This document shows positions 1-11,299 of a stretch of 64,000 bases of DNA, one piece after another. The DNA comes from Jacaranda mimosifolia (Eukaryota > Streptophyta > Magnoliopsida > Lamiales > Bignoniaceae): contig CM032121.1 in the NCBI GenBank assembly GCA_018894105.1, positions 21,362,730-21,426,729 of the forward strand. The letters are read 5' to 3'. The notes beneath the pieces are model-generated. The model saw only the letters and a program-made list of their open reading frames with translations, was not told the origin of the DNA and searched no databases. Both the position numbers and the translations under genes were made by a program. Numbering within the stretch: position 1 is the stretch's first letter; each line of letters begins with the position of its first letter.

Positions 1-744
1 TCATTTTATCTCTCTTCAATAAAATAATTATGTATATACGGCTAAAAATCAAAATTTCATGGCTAAGTAAATACTTCTTCACATTAATTGATATATTTCA
101 TATTTATTAATTTATATTCACTATGATAATATTAACTATCAAAAATTAAATGGATATATCAAGTAATGAAATTATCTAATAAATATGAAATTTAATAAAT
201 ATTAACTTATCTTTTTTCATTTAAAGAGTTAGATTTTTTTAATTTAATTATATATTTTTTATCCAAAAAAATTTAAAATTTATCCAAAAAGATAGTTGAT
301 AGGTAAGTTATTTCAAGCAACAACCAAATTTTCATACATAATAAATTCTTTTATATTTATATAGATATAATCACTTTATTTTTAGTTGAAGTAATACAAT
401 ATTCAATTATTTCTAATAAAAAAATTATTAAATAAAATAAAAATTATTCAATCATTTGATAAATAAATTCTTTTATGTCTTAACTAGATAATTATTTTCT
501 AGACAACTTAGAATTTAAATATATATATATAACGTTTACATAATTTATATTATATCTACTTCAAAAGTAAAATTAAAATACTTAACAATCATAATTATCT
601 CTTGATATCATGATTTATTTAAAAAAATTTATAACTTATTTGTTGCTTATGAAAGATATAAATAAATATTTATGTAAAATATCAAATCATTACATCTTTA
701 TTAAAGAGTTAGGAGTTTGAAAAATGAATAATTATAAACTAACT
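1..744. mobile_element. Helitron-derived AT-rich segment, interrupted on the right by an LTR
   Basis: The stretch is very AT-rich and has no credible gene. Its right end (about 690-744) matches the sequence downstream of Helitron 5' ends elsewhere in the window (about 57385-57425). Positions 35-90 resemble 57085-57140, just before another Helitron 5' terminus. It therefore looks like a Helitron fragment cut off by the LTR that starts at 745. No terminus is visible inside it, so the assignment rests on these internal similarities only. Confidence 0.45.
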
Positions 745-3303
745 TGTAACGCCCCTATTCGGAATAGCCCTTATCTGAGGCGCCACACAGTTCAATCTTA
801 AATAAACCTGTAACATACAACACATATACTAAATACATGCCACAAAATCTCAAATTAAATATTAACATAAGCAGCGGAGTTCAAACTTAACTAACTAGAT
901 AAACAATTTAGTACATGCCATATTTCACTTTATAGCTAACAAAACATTTACATGCTTTAAATTAATATTATCAACATAACATCTCAAGTCCATGCTTAGC
1001 ATTTAGGTGATTCTATATATATATTCAACACCTGATCCCTAGAGTCCAAATACTTCACTTAATCCCCGTCTAAGAGAATTAAAATAAATGCAGGGGGGTG
1101 TAAGTCTAAAGGACTTAGTGAGGGATAACTGTAAGCATAACAGAAAGAATCTGTTGAGGAAAAATCGACCCAACAGACCGTAAATCAATAGTAAGGCAGA
1201 ACATAGCAAAATACGGTCAAGCAGTCAGGAAACAATCAAACGATCAGATATCAATCAATCAAACGAATTAGATCAATCGATGCAATCTAACGGATCATAT
1301 CAAAACAATCATATCAGTCCCTTATTTATGTCATTCTAAACATAACAGCACGTCCCGCTTTATAGTTGGGAACAACATATCGGCTCGTCCCGAGCTTAAT
1401 AGCTGGGATCAACATTACGGCTCATCTCGAACTTTAACAGTTGGAGTCAACATAAATGCTCTTCCCGAGCTTAATAGCTGGGATCAACATATTGGATCAT
1501 ACAGATAACAAACAGACGGATATCAGATTAAACAGATAACAATACGGATAGATAACAGATAACAAACGAGAGTTCTGGGCACCAGAATAGAGAAGAACAA
1601 AATCGATATAAAAAATAACCCTCACAGGGGTGTTTAAATCAAATAACAGATAAAAAATTAGAATTCTAACATATTTCAGTTTCAAATAACAAAATACGGT
1701 ACAAAAATAGAAAACCCACACAGGGTTTATCACAAATAACAGATAGTTAGGGAATGTGCCAGATTGGCAGACTCTCACCTCCGTATTCTCAGAAAAGTTA
1801 GTCACAAACAGCAGTCTACTGGTCCTTAGGACCCATTTCTTCATCACCTATTCAAAAGAATAATTTACCAATTAAAACCATCATTCAATCCTGAAGATCT
1901 CTATCAATAATATTCATATTAATAATAGTCCAATTCAATAGTCCTCAACTAATATAATGGTTAGGGTTTTGCTTCAGCATCATTGCTGTAGGACATGCTA
2001 TACGTATTGGTTGTATGAAATATTTACGGATTTCAACCTATACAAGCAAAACAATACAATTGAGTCCTTAACTTATCAAGTTAACCTTATAACAAAATAC
2101 TAGGTTGATAATAACAGTCCAATTTTTAGTAAAATCCCCAATTTTGTCACTTAAGTGGCAGTAACATGAAATTAGGGTTTTCTATACTTAATGAGCCATC
2201 TAACCTATAGTTCACTTGAAATAATACTATTTCAGATTCAATAAGCTTAATTATCTTGCATGGGCATTCCATTCTTATGTATGCTGTTCTGATCGATCAT
2301 TTCCTTCATTATCTTTCGAAATACAAGGTTTGAATGAAGAATGCATGTATACAAATACATACAACAAGCTTAAACCTAATTCTGAACATTTACCCAAATT
2401 TAGAATTATCGGCAAGGAGAATTGGCAATCAGTCCACGTGCATGTAAACGTCTGGACGAGATGAACAAATTGTCCTTTCATCACCGCCGTCAAAAAATTT
2501 CAAGACCACCACCACCAGCTGCTCCTAAGCTCCAGAAATCCAATGCTCAAGTCAATTTCTCATTCGATGCCGGGAAGGTCCTTAATTTGTCGGAAAACTG
2601 CAATCCAACCACTAACACCGCCGTGCGGTTTTTGTACAATTCTTCATTCTATGGTGGTCCATTCAGAAATCTGAAGATACTGGAATAATCCTTGAGCTAA
2701 GCTCGTCAAAATGGTACCTGGGTCCACCGTGAAAAGTCATCAGAACGGTGAACCCACCAAGCTCCACCATGGCTGGAATTTCGGTCTCAATTTTTGACCG
2801 TTTCGCCGGTTAAACTGGGAAGAAATGAGTATATTTGTGTTCTACGTGACGAAAGGAAGAGAATGGTATATAATTTGAGGTGTTTTCATTGCTGGTGGGA
2901 GGGAGAGAATCGGTGAATGGAGAAGAAAATGAAGAAGAAAAATGGGGAAGAAGTTGACCAAGATATTTAAATCATTTTTTTTGGAAATTGGAGTTTCACC
3001 CCCAAAACTTTCCTCTAGCCTTAAGTTGGATCCTCCAGGGTTTCCAAACCTTTTCTTTTTGCCCCAAACTTAGTTAGTGTCCTATTTTGGCCCCTTTGAC
3101 CAAGAAATCATTCCATGCAAAGCCCTAAGACTTTTTAAAATGATCCAATCAAGTTTCTAAAAATTGCAAATTTACCCCAAAACTTTTAAAATTCTTGCAA
3201 TTAAGTCCTTTTTATTTGTTTTCAAGCCTTAAAATTTGATCAATCATTATCTTAATTTATAAATCCTTATTTTCCCAAAATATTGAATTTCAGAGGTGTT
3301 ACA
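745..3303 (-). repeat. 3' LTR of the minus-strand gypsy element
   Basis: The LTR is bounded by TGTAAC at 745 and GTTACA at 3303, the inverted ends shared by all LTRs of this family here. It is about 2.56 kb long. On the minus strand it holds an RY/W-box-like U3 motif near 3095-3121, a TATA-like AT stretch near 2960-2975 and a GC-richer stretch near 2430-2830. Short hairpins follow (1572-1588 and 1150-1177), as do roughly 40-bp tandem units at 1345-1495 and an inverted AAGTC motif near 1102. The open frame at 2422-2688 is antisense to the LTR and I do not regard it as a gene. Confidence 0.85.
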
Positions 3304-3322
3304 CACTCCCCCCTCATGAGAA
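3304..3322 (-). other. Polypurine tract next to the 3' LTR
   Basis: On the minus strand the sequence reads CATGAGGGGGGAGTG immediately before the LTR begins at 3303. A G-run in this position is the usual plus-strand primer of Ty3/gypsy elements, and comparable tracts adjoin the LTRs at 14299, 27174 and 48644. Confidence 0.75.
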
Positions 3323-3337
3323 TCTAGTCCCATGAGA

Positions 3338-3900
3338 ATCTAGATTCTAATCTGAGCATTGTTCCGACCGGCAGCAAATAAGTAGATTCGATCAGTCGAT
3401 CTACATTCTCTCTTCATTACATTCTGCCAGGATTGCTCCTTCAAGTCCCAATGCATTTTCACGCCTCTCGAATGCATCGTGTATCTTGACTTATGTGCCT
3501 TAGTAGCGAACTTTCTTCCATTTCTTCTGGCACACATATTTTCTTACGGAACAGAAGGACATTGCGATCTGCAAAAAATTCCAGTCTTTCTTTCAGTTCC
3601 AATATTCATATATCTTTGGCTTGGGGCTCATCACATTTCATCCTATGATTCGGACTGCACTTATCTTTGCAATCCTATTCGCTGTATTAAATAATTTTTT
3701 TTTAACCAGCACCCGTTTTAGGCTTTCTGATGCTCCTGCTCTCAGTTAGTGAGGCATCCTAGCTCTTCGACTCGGGGAATTAGCAACTACATTCGCTTTT
3801 TTGGGTGATAGGTGATGGGAAAAAATCACAATTCTCTAGAATTTTCATCCATCAACGATGTCTCCTATTCAGATTCTCATTCTGGTCAAATGGTTAACCT
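3338..3900 (-). pseudogene. pol remnant: end of RNase H and start of integrase
   Basis: Minus-strand translation of about 3770-3900 gives a decayed version of the gypsy RNase H tail, including the stretch YHPKKANVVAN. About 3540-3700 gives the linker, with ELKERLEFFADRNVLLFRK. About 3340-3540 gives the integrase zinc-binding region, with AHKSRYTMHSRGVKMHWDLK, which supplies the two histidines of the H2C2 finger. The same segments occur in order in the better preserved element at 12590-13110. The catalytic core of integrase and nearly all reverse transcriptase are absent, and stops and frame changes separate the pieces. It lies just upstream of the purine tract, which fits a large internal deletion. 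Confidence 0.7.
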
Positions 3901-4077
3901 TTCTAAGTTAATTTAGTTAATGTGTTAGTTAATTAGAAAAGTTCTTTACAATCTTCATTAATATCCGACAAGACATAGAAAACTACGAACTTCTATCATG
4001 TTTTTTCCGGTCTTTTCCAGTTGAGTACCGCCTCTATCTTAGGGGGATCAACCTTCTACCCCATCCCCAATCACCAT

Positions 4078-4108
4078 TTAATAATAGACACATGGTGTCT
4101 ATTATTAA
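4078..4108. repeat. Perfect 14-bp inverted repeat with 3-bp loop
   Basis: TTAATAATAGACAC at 4078-4091 and its exact reverse complement at 4095-4108 are separated by ATG. It lies inside the protease-region remnant. The corresponding coding stretch in the element at 10531 (about 11030-11065) resembles one arm only, so the second arm appears to have been acquired in this copy. Confidence 0.7.
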
Positions 4109-4159
4109 CCTTATTTCTAAGGGTGTTTGAACTTTTCTACTAAACTATAGTCTCGGATT

Positions 4160-5454
4160 GCATATTTAATTCAGGAAAATGCAACAAGTAATAGAATGCA
4201 AAACACCAAGATCATATATATGGCATTATTATAGATTTCAGAGATAGAAATTGTACCTCCTGCCATCTCAGTAGGATCTGGTGCTTCTTCTCCTGTCAAG
4301 GCATATGTGCGAGCTCGTATCTTTGTTATCCCACTAGCTTCTGCTACCTGCTTCCGTTTTTCTATAGGTGTTGGCCCTTTTATTTTAGGGCAATCTCTTA
4401 GGAAATGCTGGACACTACCGCAACCTACGAATCTGCCCTATTTCTTCCAACATCCAGACTCATCGTGGTTAAATCCTCCACAAAATCCACATTATTTTTG
4501 AGTCATTCCTTGAGCTAAATTTGCAGTGTCACCAGATTGAGGGGCTCATTGGACAATGCTTTCAACCTGGAGTCTCGATTGCTTTCTTCCGATATCACTC
4601 TATTCCTCAAAACGTATCTTTTCCTTGCGGCCCTTATTCTCAATTTTTTGGATTTTCTGTAACTCTGACTCAAGTTGCGATGCTCTGCTTACTGTTGAAT
4701 CGAGATTTGGCAAGTCACAAATGGCCAACCCTTGCCTAAGCTCTGGCCATAGTCCTTATAAGAATCGTCGAACCTATCGACCTTCATCATCTTGTATGTA
4801 GAGAGCATATTGAATCAATTCGCTAAAAGTAGCCTCATACTGACTTACAGATTGTGCCCCCTGTACAAGGTTCATAAATTCCCTTTCTCTAGCCTGTTTC
4901 ACCACTTTTGGTACAAATTTGCTCAAGAAGTCTCGAGTGAAATTCTCCCAAGTTCGACGGGTTCCTTCAGCCGTCCATCTTCGATCAATCATCTTTCACC
5001 AACTCCGGGCTGAACCTTTCAGAAAGAATGTGGGAAATTAAACCCTCTGCTCATCTGAATAGCACAGTGTCCCAAAAATAACCTCTAAACTCTTGATCCA
5101 TTCCACTGCATTTCTATCATTGGGACCTCCCAAGAACTTCGAAGGATTGAAACGAATGAATCATTCCAAAGCTCGATCTTCTGTAACCACCTCTGCTGTC
5201 CCAGCTCTAACTGCCGGTTGGTGGTCAGGTTGCCTGCGTCTTTGTCTTTCTCGGTGACCAGGCGCTATGGGGGGATCTACTGCAGGTTGATCCATATGAA
5301 GAGTTTGAGAAACTTCATCCTCTAGTATCGGCTGAGGATGGACATGTGCTTCCCGCTTAGGAGCTTGTCGGTTAATGACCCTTTGCTCAGGAGGTCTACC
5401 CCATTGTCCGATTCTAGGTGGAATAGGTGTATCTGAACTTCCTTGCGATGCCAT
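4160..5454 (-). pseudogene. gag with protease remnant, broken
   Basis: Gag packages element RNA into virus-like particles. The minus-strand ATG at 5454-5452 opens MASQGSSDTP, the same start seen at 24335, 30220 and 63771 in related copies. I therefore chose it over the in-frame ATG at 5475. A proline- and arginine-rich N-terminus (5454-5161) is followed by the gag core at about 4992-4774, with TWENFTRDFLSKFVPKVVKQ. A CCHC zinc knuckle follows near 4505-4440 (CGFCGG then HDESGC), with a degenerate second knuckle near 4420-4380. About 4290-4160 resembles the protease start, where the aspartic triad reads D-L-G. In-frame stops occur near 5160, 5045, 4770 and 4500. The gene is not functional. Confidence 0.75.
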
Positions 5455-5730
5455 TATTACTACCAACTCTACCAAGATTTTACAAATAAAAGAGGGAAAT
5501 AATTAGAGAAGGTCGAATTAGACTCGTAAAACATACAAGTCTAATCATTCTATAATATACAACAAAATCCCATATACATCCTACAGTAAACAAATTCATC
5601 CTAATTCCTCGGATCACTTTTGATAAATAAAAACACCTAGGTTTCATACTCAAGGTAACCTAAATAAGAAGTCAATCACAAACCCAATATTACCAAATCA
5701 TAGTTACCAAATGTCTAGGTCATCGACAAA

Positions 5731-5747
5731 TCTATGCTCTGATATGA
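5731..5747 (-). other. Primer-binding site, tRNA-iMet type
   Basis: On the minus strand, just inside the 5' LTR end at 5750, the sequence reads TCATATCAGAGCATAGA. Its core TATCAGAGC matches the complement of the plant initiator tRNA-Met 3' end. The first bases are mutated. Confidence 0.7.
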
Positions 5748-5749
5748 CC

Positions 5750-8244
5750 TGTAATGCCCATATTTGGAATAGCCCTTATCTACGGCGCCACTCAGTTCAA
5801 TCTTAAATAAACTTGTAACATACAACACATATACTATGCCACAAAATCTCAAATCAAATCTTAACATAACCAGTGGAGTTCAAACTTAACTAACTCAATA
5901 AACTATTTAGTACATGCCATATTTCACTTTATAGCTAACAAAATATTTACATGCCTTAAATTAATATTATCAACATAACATCTCCAGTCTAGGTGATTCC
6001 ATATATACATTTAGCACCTGATCTATTACAAAATATACTCCCATTTACTTTAAGTCCAAATACTACATTTAATCCCTATCTGAGAGAATTAAAACAAATG
6101 GGGGGATAAGTTCGAAGGACTTAGTGAGGGATAATTGTAAGCATAACAGAAAGAATCTGTTGAGAAAAAATCGACCCAACAGACCGTAAATCAACAGTAA
6201 GGCAGAACATAACAAAATACGATCAAACAGTCAAGAAACAATCGAACAATCCAAAAAATAATCAAACAATTAGATATCAATCAATCAAATGAATTACATC
6301 AATCGATGCAATCTAACGGATCATATCAAAGTAATCATATCAGTCCCTTTTTCTATAATTCCGAACATAACAGCACGTCCCGCTTTACAGCTGGGAATAA
6401 CATATCGACTCATCTTGAGCTTAACAACTGGGATCAACATAACGGCTCGTCTCGAACTTTAACAACTAGAATCAACATAAATGCTTGTCCCGAGCTTAAC
6501 AGCTGGGATCAACATATCAGACCGTACAAATAATAAACAGATGGATATCAGATCGAACAGATAATAATATGGACAGATAACACATAACAAACGAGAGTTC
6601 TGGGCACCAGAATGGAGAAGAACAAAATCGATATCAAAGATAACCTTCATAGGGGTGTTCAAATCAGATAACAGATAACAAATCAGAATTCCAACACATT
6701 TCAGATTTCAAACAACAGAATACGGTACAGAAACAGAAAACCCACACAGGGGCTAATCTTAAATAACAAATAGTTAGAAAATGTGCCAGATTGGCAGACC
6801 CTCACCTCTGTATTCTCAGAAAATTCAGTCATAAACAATAGTCTATGGGTCCTTAGGACCCACTTCTTCATCACTTATTTAAAAGAATAATTTACCAATT
6901 AAAACCCTCGTTCAATCCTGAAGATATCTATCAATCATATTCATATTAATAATAGTCCAATTCAATAGTCCTCGACTAATATAATGATTAGGGTTTTTCT
7001 TTAGCATCATTGCTGTAGGACATGCTATACGTACTGGTTGTATGAAATATTTACGAATTTCAACCTATACCGGAAAAATAATATAATTGAGTCCTTAACT
7101 TATCAATTTAACCTTATAATGAAATACTAGGTTGATAATAACAGTCCAATGTTCGGTAAAATCCTAAATTTTGTCACTTAAGTGGTAGTAACATGAAATT
7201 AGGGTTTTCTATACTTAATAAGCCATCTAACATATAGTTCACATGAAATAATACCATTTCGGATTTAATAAGCTTAATTATCATGCATGAGCATTCCATT
7301 CTTATGCATGGCTGTTCTGATCGATCATTTCCTTAATTATCTTTCGAAATACAAGGTTTGAATGAAGAATACATGTATACAAATACGTACAACAAGCTTA
7401 AATGTAATTCTACACATTTACCCAAATTTTGAATTATCGACAAGGAGAATCAACGATCAGCCCGCATGCATGTGACCATCTTGACGAGACGAACACACTG
7501 CCATTTCACTATTATTGTGCCGCCACCGCTGGAAAATTTCAAGACCACCACCAACAGCTGCTCCTAAGCTCCAAAAATCCAATGCTCAAGTCAATTTCTC
7601 ATTCCGACGCTGGGAAGGTCCTTAATTTGCCAAAAAACCGCAATCTCGCCACCAACACTGTCATGTGTTTTTTGTCCAATTCCTCCTTCCATGGTGGTCC
7701 GTTCAGAAATATGAAGATACTGGAGTAATCCTTGAGCTAGGCCCGTCAAAACGATACCTGGGTCCGTGGCGAAAAGTCACCAGAACAGCGAACCCGCCAA
7801 GCTTCGCCATGGTTGGATTTTCGATTTCAAAATTTGACCATTTCGCCAGTCAAACTAGGGAGAAATGGATATATTTGTGTTCTACACCACAAAAGGAAGA
7901 TAATGGTATATAATTTGAGATGTTTTCATTGCCAGAATAAGTTGCCGATGGGAGGGAGAGAATCGGTGCATGGAGAAGCAAATGGAGAAGAAAAATGGGG
8001 AAGAAGGACTTGACCAAGATATTTAAATCAAATTTTTTGGAAATTGTAGTTTCACCCCCAAAATTTTCCTCCAACCTTTAGTTAGATCCTCTAAGGTTTC
8101 CAAACCTTTCCTTTTAGCCACAAACTTAGTTAGTGCCCTATTTTGGCCCTTTTGACCAAGAAATCATTCCATGCAAACCCCCAAGACTTTTTAAAATGAA
8201 CTAATTAATTTTCTAAAAATTGCAAATTTACCCCAAAACGTTTA
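5750..8244 (-). repeat. 5' LTR of the minus-strand gypsy element, truncated
   Basis: It is colinear with the LTR at 745-3303 but diverged by many substitutions and small indels. It begins TGTAAT at 5750. It stops matching near 8244, within the segment equivalent to about 3190, so the outer tens of bases of the LTR are gone. The U3 motif with TTGACC and CCATGCAAA is retained at 8152-8180, and the hairpin at 6597-6612 is retained. Confidence 0.8.
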
Positions 8245-9504
8245 ATTGAAATACTTATATTATTTTATTTAATTAGTGATAGATTTTCTTTCATTAAATA
8301 CTAAAAATATTAATAATTTATCCATTAATCACACAAAATAAAATAAATAGTGCTTATAAAATAAATTATTTTAATTTTAGAATTATTTTTTATGCATCTC
8401 ACTGGGCACATGCTAGTTTTCAATTATTTGAAATAAGTTTTTTTATATGGGACATATATAGTTGACATAATTGAAAATATTCGAAAGCTTGATAGATGAC
8501 TATTTAAATAGCAAATAATATCATTTTTTATATTTTTCAATATATTTAGTTAAACAATTTTATGATTATATCACCTACTTTATTTTATTATTTTTGCTTA
8601 CAATAATTCATAAAAAATATTTTTACATAGATTAATGATGTCAGATAAAAAATATTTGATTGAAAGTAAGTATCCATTTAATTATTTGTACATATCTATA
8701 TATTTATAAAAGAAACTTACATGTGAGAGAGTGATATTTTATTTTGAATTGAATATTGAAAATTTACTTATTATTTTATTCATAAACATAATATATGTTT
8801 TTTGATAATTTTAAAAATAATAAAAATAACTACATATATAAATAAATATAAATAAATTCTTACTTATTAGAGTTATGTAAAATATAATATTTTAGTTTAT
8901 ACAAATTGCATGTTACAAGCTACGTACTGAATTAGTTATCAAATAATGATATGACGTAAGTTATTTTTATACCTAAAGTATAAAGAAGTATACATATTTA
9001 CCATAACAAAAAACACTTAACATTTAAAAATCTCAAATGTCATGAAAATTGTAATTGTAACTTCCACGTCATTAAGAATTCATATTAAAAAGCTTTATAT
9101 TTTAAAAAAATTATGTGCTTATTTATCATATCAAAATATGCGTGTGTATATATATATATATTCAATTTAAAAAGCGTATTAGTTAAATATTCTGCTTTAC
9201 TTTTATTTTTTTAATTCTTGCATTTTTTTTAATTTTATCAATTTTTTTTTTATAATTTATAAACTTAGAGTTAACAATTCTTCATATTCCACAACTTATT
9301 TAAGTACAAATTATCTTCAAACATAATATCTTTAAATTGAAATATTCATATTATTTTGTTTAATTAGTAATAGATTTTATTTTTTTAAATACTAAAAATA
9401 ATTACAATTCATTTTTAATAACAAGAAGTAAAATAAATATTATTATAAAGTAAATTATTCCAATGTTATTTTTTTTTAATGTATCGCACCGAACACATGC
9501 TAGT
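8245..9504 (+). mobile_element. Two adjoining Helitron 3' portions
   Basis: Positions 8245-8417 and 9330-9504 are two versions of the same 3' terminal segment. Each ends in GCACATGCTAGT or ACACATGCTAGT, the CTAGT terminus expected of plant Helitrons. The same terminus, mutated to CTACT, ends at 55823. Positions 8418-9330 match the middle of the Helitron at 51804-52411 plus 55385-55640. The first tail is therefore joined directly to a 5'-truncated second copy. No transposase frame is visible, so these are non-autonomous. Confidence 0.7.
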
Positions 9505-9780
9505 ATTACAAAATATAACATAAAATATTTAATTTGAAAAGCTAACAGAAATTTTATTAAATATAATTTAATTATTAATCTATTGGGAGACCGAATAACA
9601 GAGAAACTAAAATTAAATAGCCCCTATATCCGAACCAAAGGGGTTGAGAAGCCGAGTTCAATGGGGGAGTTGTTAGGCACTCCGTCACCTCATTTCCCAC
9701 GATGGGGTTCAAGAATAAATTTTTGAATTCTAATTCATAATTTTGATTCTTATCTATCTATCTATTTGTCTATCTATCTA
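9505..9780. other. Unassigned spacer with a TATC microsatellite
   Basis: A GC-richer block at about 9580-9720 has no recognised similarity inside the window and no reading frame of note. 9751-9780 is a run of TATC/TCTA repeats. Its last four bases, TCTA, appear to be the start of the Helitron that resumes at 10125. Confidence 0.5.
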
Positions 9781-10121
9781 GGGCTCATTCGCTTGGAGTG
9801 TTTGGATTAGGCATGATACACATCATTAGGATAAATAGAGGGTTATTGTGTATCCTATCTAAAGATTGTTTACATATTTTAAATAACTTGATGTCCAACT
9901 TTAATTGTTTGTTTGGCATGATTATCACATTTGATAAACTATAATTTATTTATAACTTAGGTTGTAAAATATATCACACCCCAGGACCTTGATACACAAC
10001 CCAAGTTTGGCCTTAAATGTATGTCAGACTCTAGTCGTATCAAGGACTTTTAAAAATGAACCAAAAATTGGAATTAAGATTGCGTATCTATCATGCAATA
10101 TCAAAACAAGCAAACGAGCTC
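9781..10121. mobile_element. Tourist/PIF-Harbinger-like MITE
   Basis: Imperfect terminal inverted repeats are present: GGGCTCATTCGCTTG at the left and the complement of GAGCTCGTTTGCTTG at the right. The flanking trinucleotide CTA occurs on both sides (9778-9780 and 10122-10124). Removing the element and one CTA restores TCTATACTATTATATATAG, the Helitron 5' terminus seen intact at about 57152. There is no coding capacity at 341 bp. The family name is inferred from terminus and target-site size. Confidence 0.65.
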
Positions 10122-10530
10122 CTATACTATTATATATAGTACAATGGTGTGAGACCCATAATTATGCAATTTTGGCCAAATGGCAATTTTTTAGAATTTG
10201 AGTATTTTAATTAAGTTAAAAGATTTTCATTTGTTGTTGATTATTATCTCTAACCAATATGATTTTATCTTATCTCTAATTTTCTTTCGTCCAAAATTCA
10301 AAATATATTTAATAATGTTTCATAATCTTTATTAGGGAGCTAAAAGTTTTGGAATGAATAATTATAAATTTACATGTAAGAACTTAATTTATCAAAATCC
10401 TTAAAATTTAATTATTTTTACAATAATATTTTTTAGATATGTAAAATATTTTTAGATAAAATATATATATATAGAATATAAAAAATTATTTCATTCGAAG
10501 AATATTTCAAATATAAAAAGTTACTTCTCG
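10122..10530 (+). mobile_element. Helitron 5' portion
   Basis: It starts (after the MITE) with CTATACTATTATATATAG and continues with the segment containing GCAATTTTGGCCAAATGGCA, shared with copies at 51304, 55824 and 57152. The match ends at about 10526, where gypsy gag sequence begins without an LTR. Confidence 0.7.
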
Positions 10531-11160
10531 GGAGGGCACAGTGGCACCAGTAAAAAGCAGCCAAGACTTCAGGCTGGTAGTGCTTCTCAAAGAGTTCCTC
10601 AAACTAACCAGATGACAGATCTGGATCAAGGTAATGCATCGATACAGTGTGGGTTTTGTGGAGCTTCGGGCCATGAAGAAACAAAATACTGGAAGAAGCA
10701 GGGCAAATGCTTAAGATGTGGAAGTGATCAACACTTCATGAGGGATTATCCTAAAATGAAAGGTCCACTACTAACCGAAAAAGGAAAACAGACAGCAGGA
10801 ACTAGTAGAAAACAAAGAGTTCGGGCCCGTGCATATGCTATCACTGATGAGGATGTACCAGATCCTAATGAAGTGGTGGAAGGTATTGTTTCTATTTTTG
10901 AAATTTCTGGTAAAGCATTATATGACGCTAGTGCTTCGTATTCTTTCATATCTGTTGCATTATTAGAAAAATTGAATATACAACCTGTGACTATGAATTA
11001 TCAAATCGAGGTTCAGATACCCTTGGGGGCAGGGATAATCACCGACACCATATATCGGGATTGCGCAGTAGTACTTGGGAATCGAGAATATCCTACTAAC
11101 CTTATTCAATTGCCATTTCAATGATATGATTTAATACTAGGAATGGATTGGCTATATCAC
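10531..11160 (+). pseudogene. gag C-terminus and protease, 5' truncated
   Basis: The frame is open from 10531 to a stop at 11125 and then continues as protease-RT linker (LILGMDWL). Two CCHC knuckles are present: CGFCGASGHEETKY (about 10649-10690) and CLRCGSDQHFMRDY (about 10711-10752). In both, the fourth ligand is Tyr instead of Cys, a TGY-to-TAY change. The protease segment at about 10905-10960 has LYDASASYSFIS, where the catalytic D-S/T-G triad reads D-A-S. The likely roles in an intact element are RNA packaging and polyprotein cleavage. Neither domain should work here. The N-terminal half of gag is absent because the element is truncated. Confidence 0.8.
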
Positions 11161-11299
11161 TATTAAGCTCAGGTAAACTGTTATACCAAGGGTGTGATGC
11201 TCGGGGAAGGGACAATAGTATCAACACACCATTCAGCAGGCAACTCGTCTCCAATAGCAATCATCTCGACAGTAGAGGCTAGATAGATTTTAAGGAAGG

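Larger units (their letters stand above)
745..8244 (-). mobile_element. Ty3/gypsy (chromovirus-like) retrotransposon, minus strand, internally deleted
   Basis: Two related LTRs (745-3303 and 5750-8244) flank about 2.4 kb of internal sequence read on the minus strand. The order along that strand is LTR, tRNA-iMet-like primer-binding site, gag with protease remnant, RNase H/integrase remnant, purine tract, LTR. Most of reverse transcriptase is missing, so the element is non-autonomous. The outer end of the 5' LTR is lost at about 8244, where Helitron sequence follows, so no target duplication can be tested. Gag resembles that of the 21246-51303 composite and of the element at 59485, which makes them one broad family. 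Confidence 0.85.

Noticed and set aside
2422..2688. Proline-rich open frame present in two LTR copies (also 7429-7728)
   Set aside because: It is antisense to the LTRs and the reading differs in start and interior. Conservation is explained by LTR identity.
3479..3694. Plus-strand open frame of 71 codons
   Set aside because: It overlaps the minus-strand pol remnant, which has recognisable integrase sequence.
9989..10201. Open frame of 70 codons across the MITE and Helitron junction
   Set aside because: It spans two unrelated transposons, so it cannot be an inherited gene.
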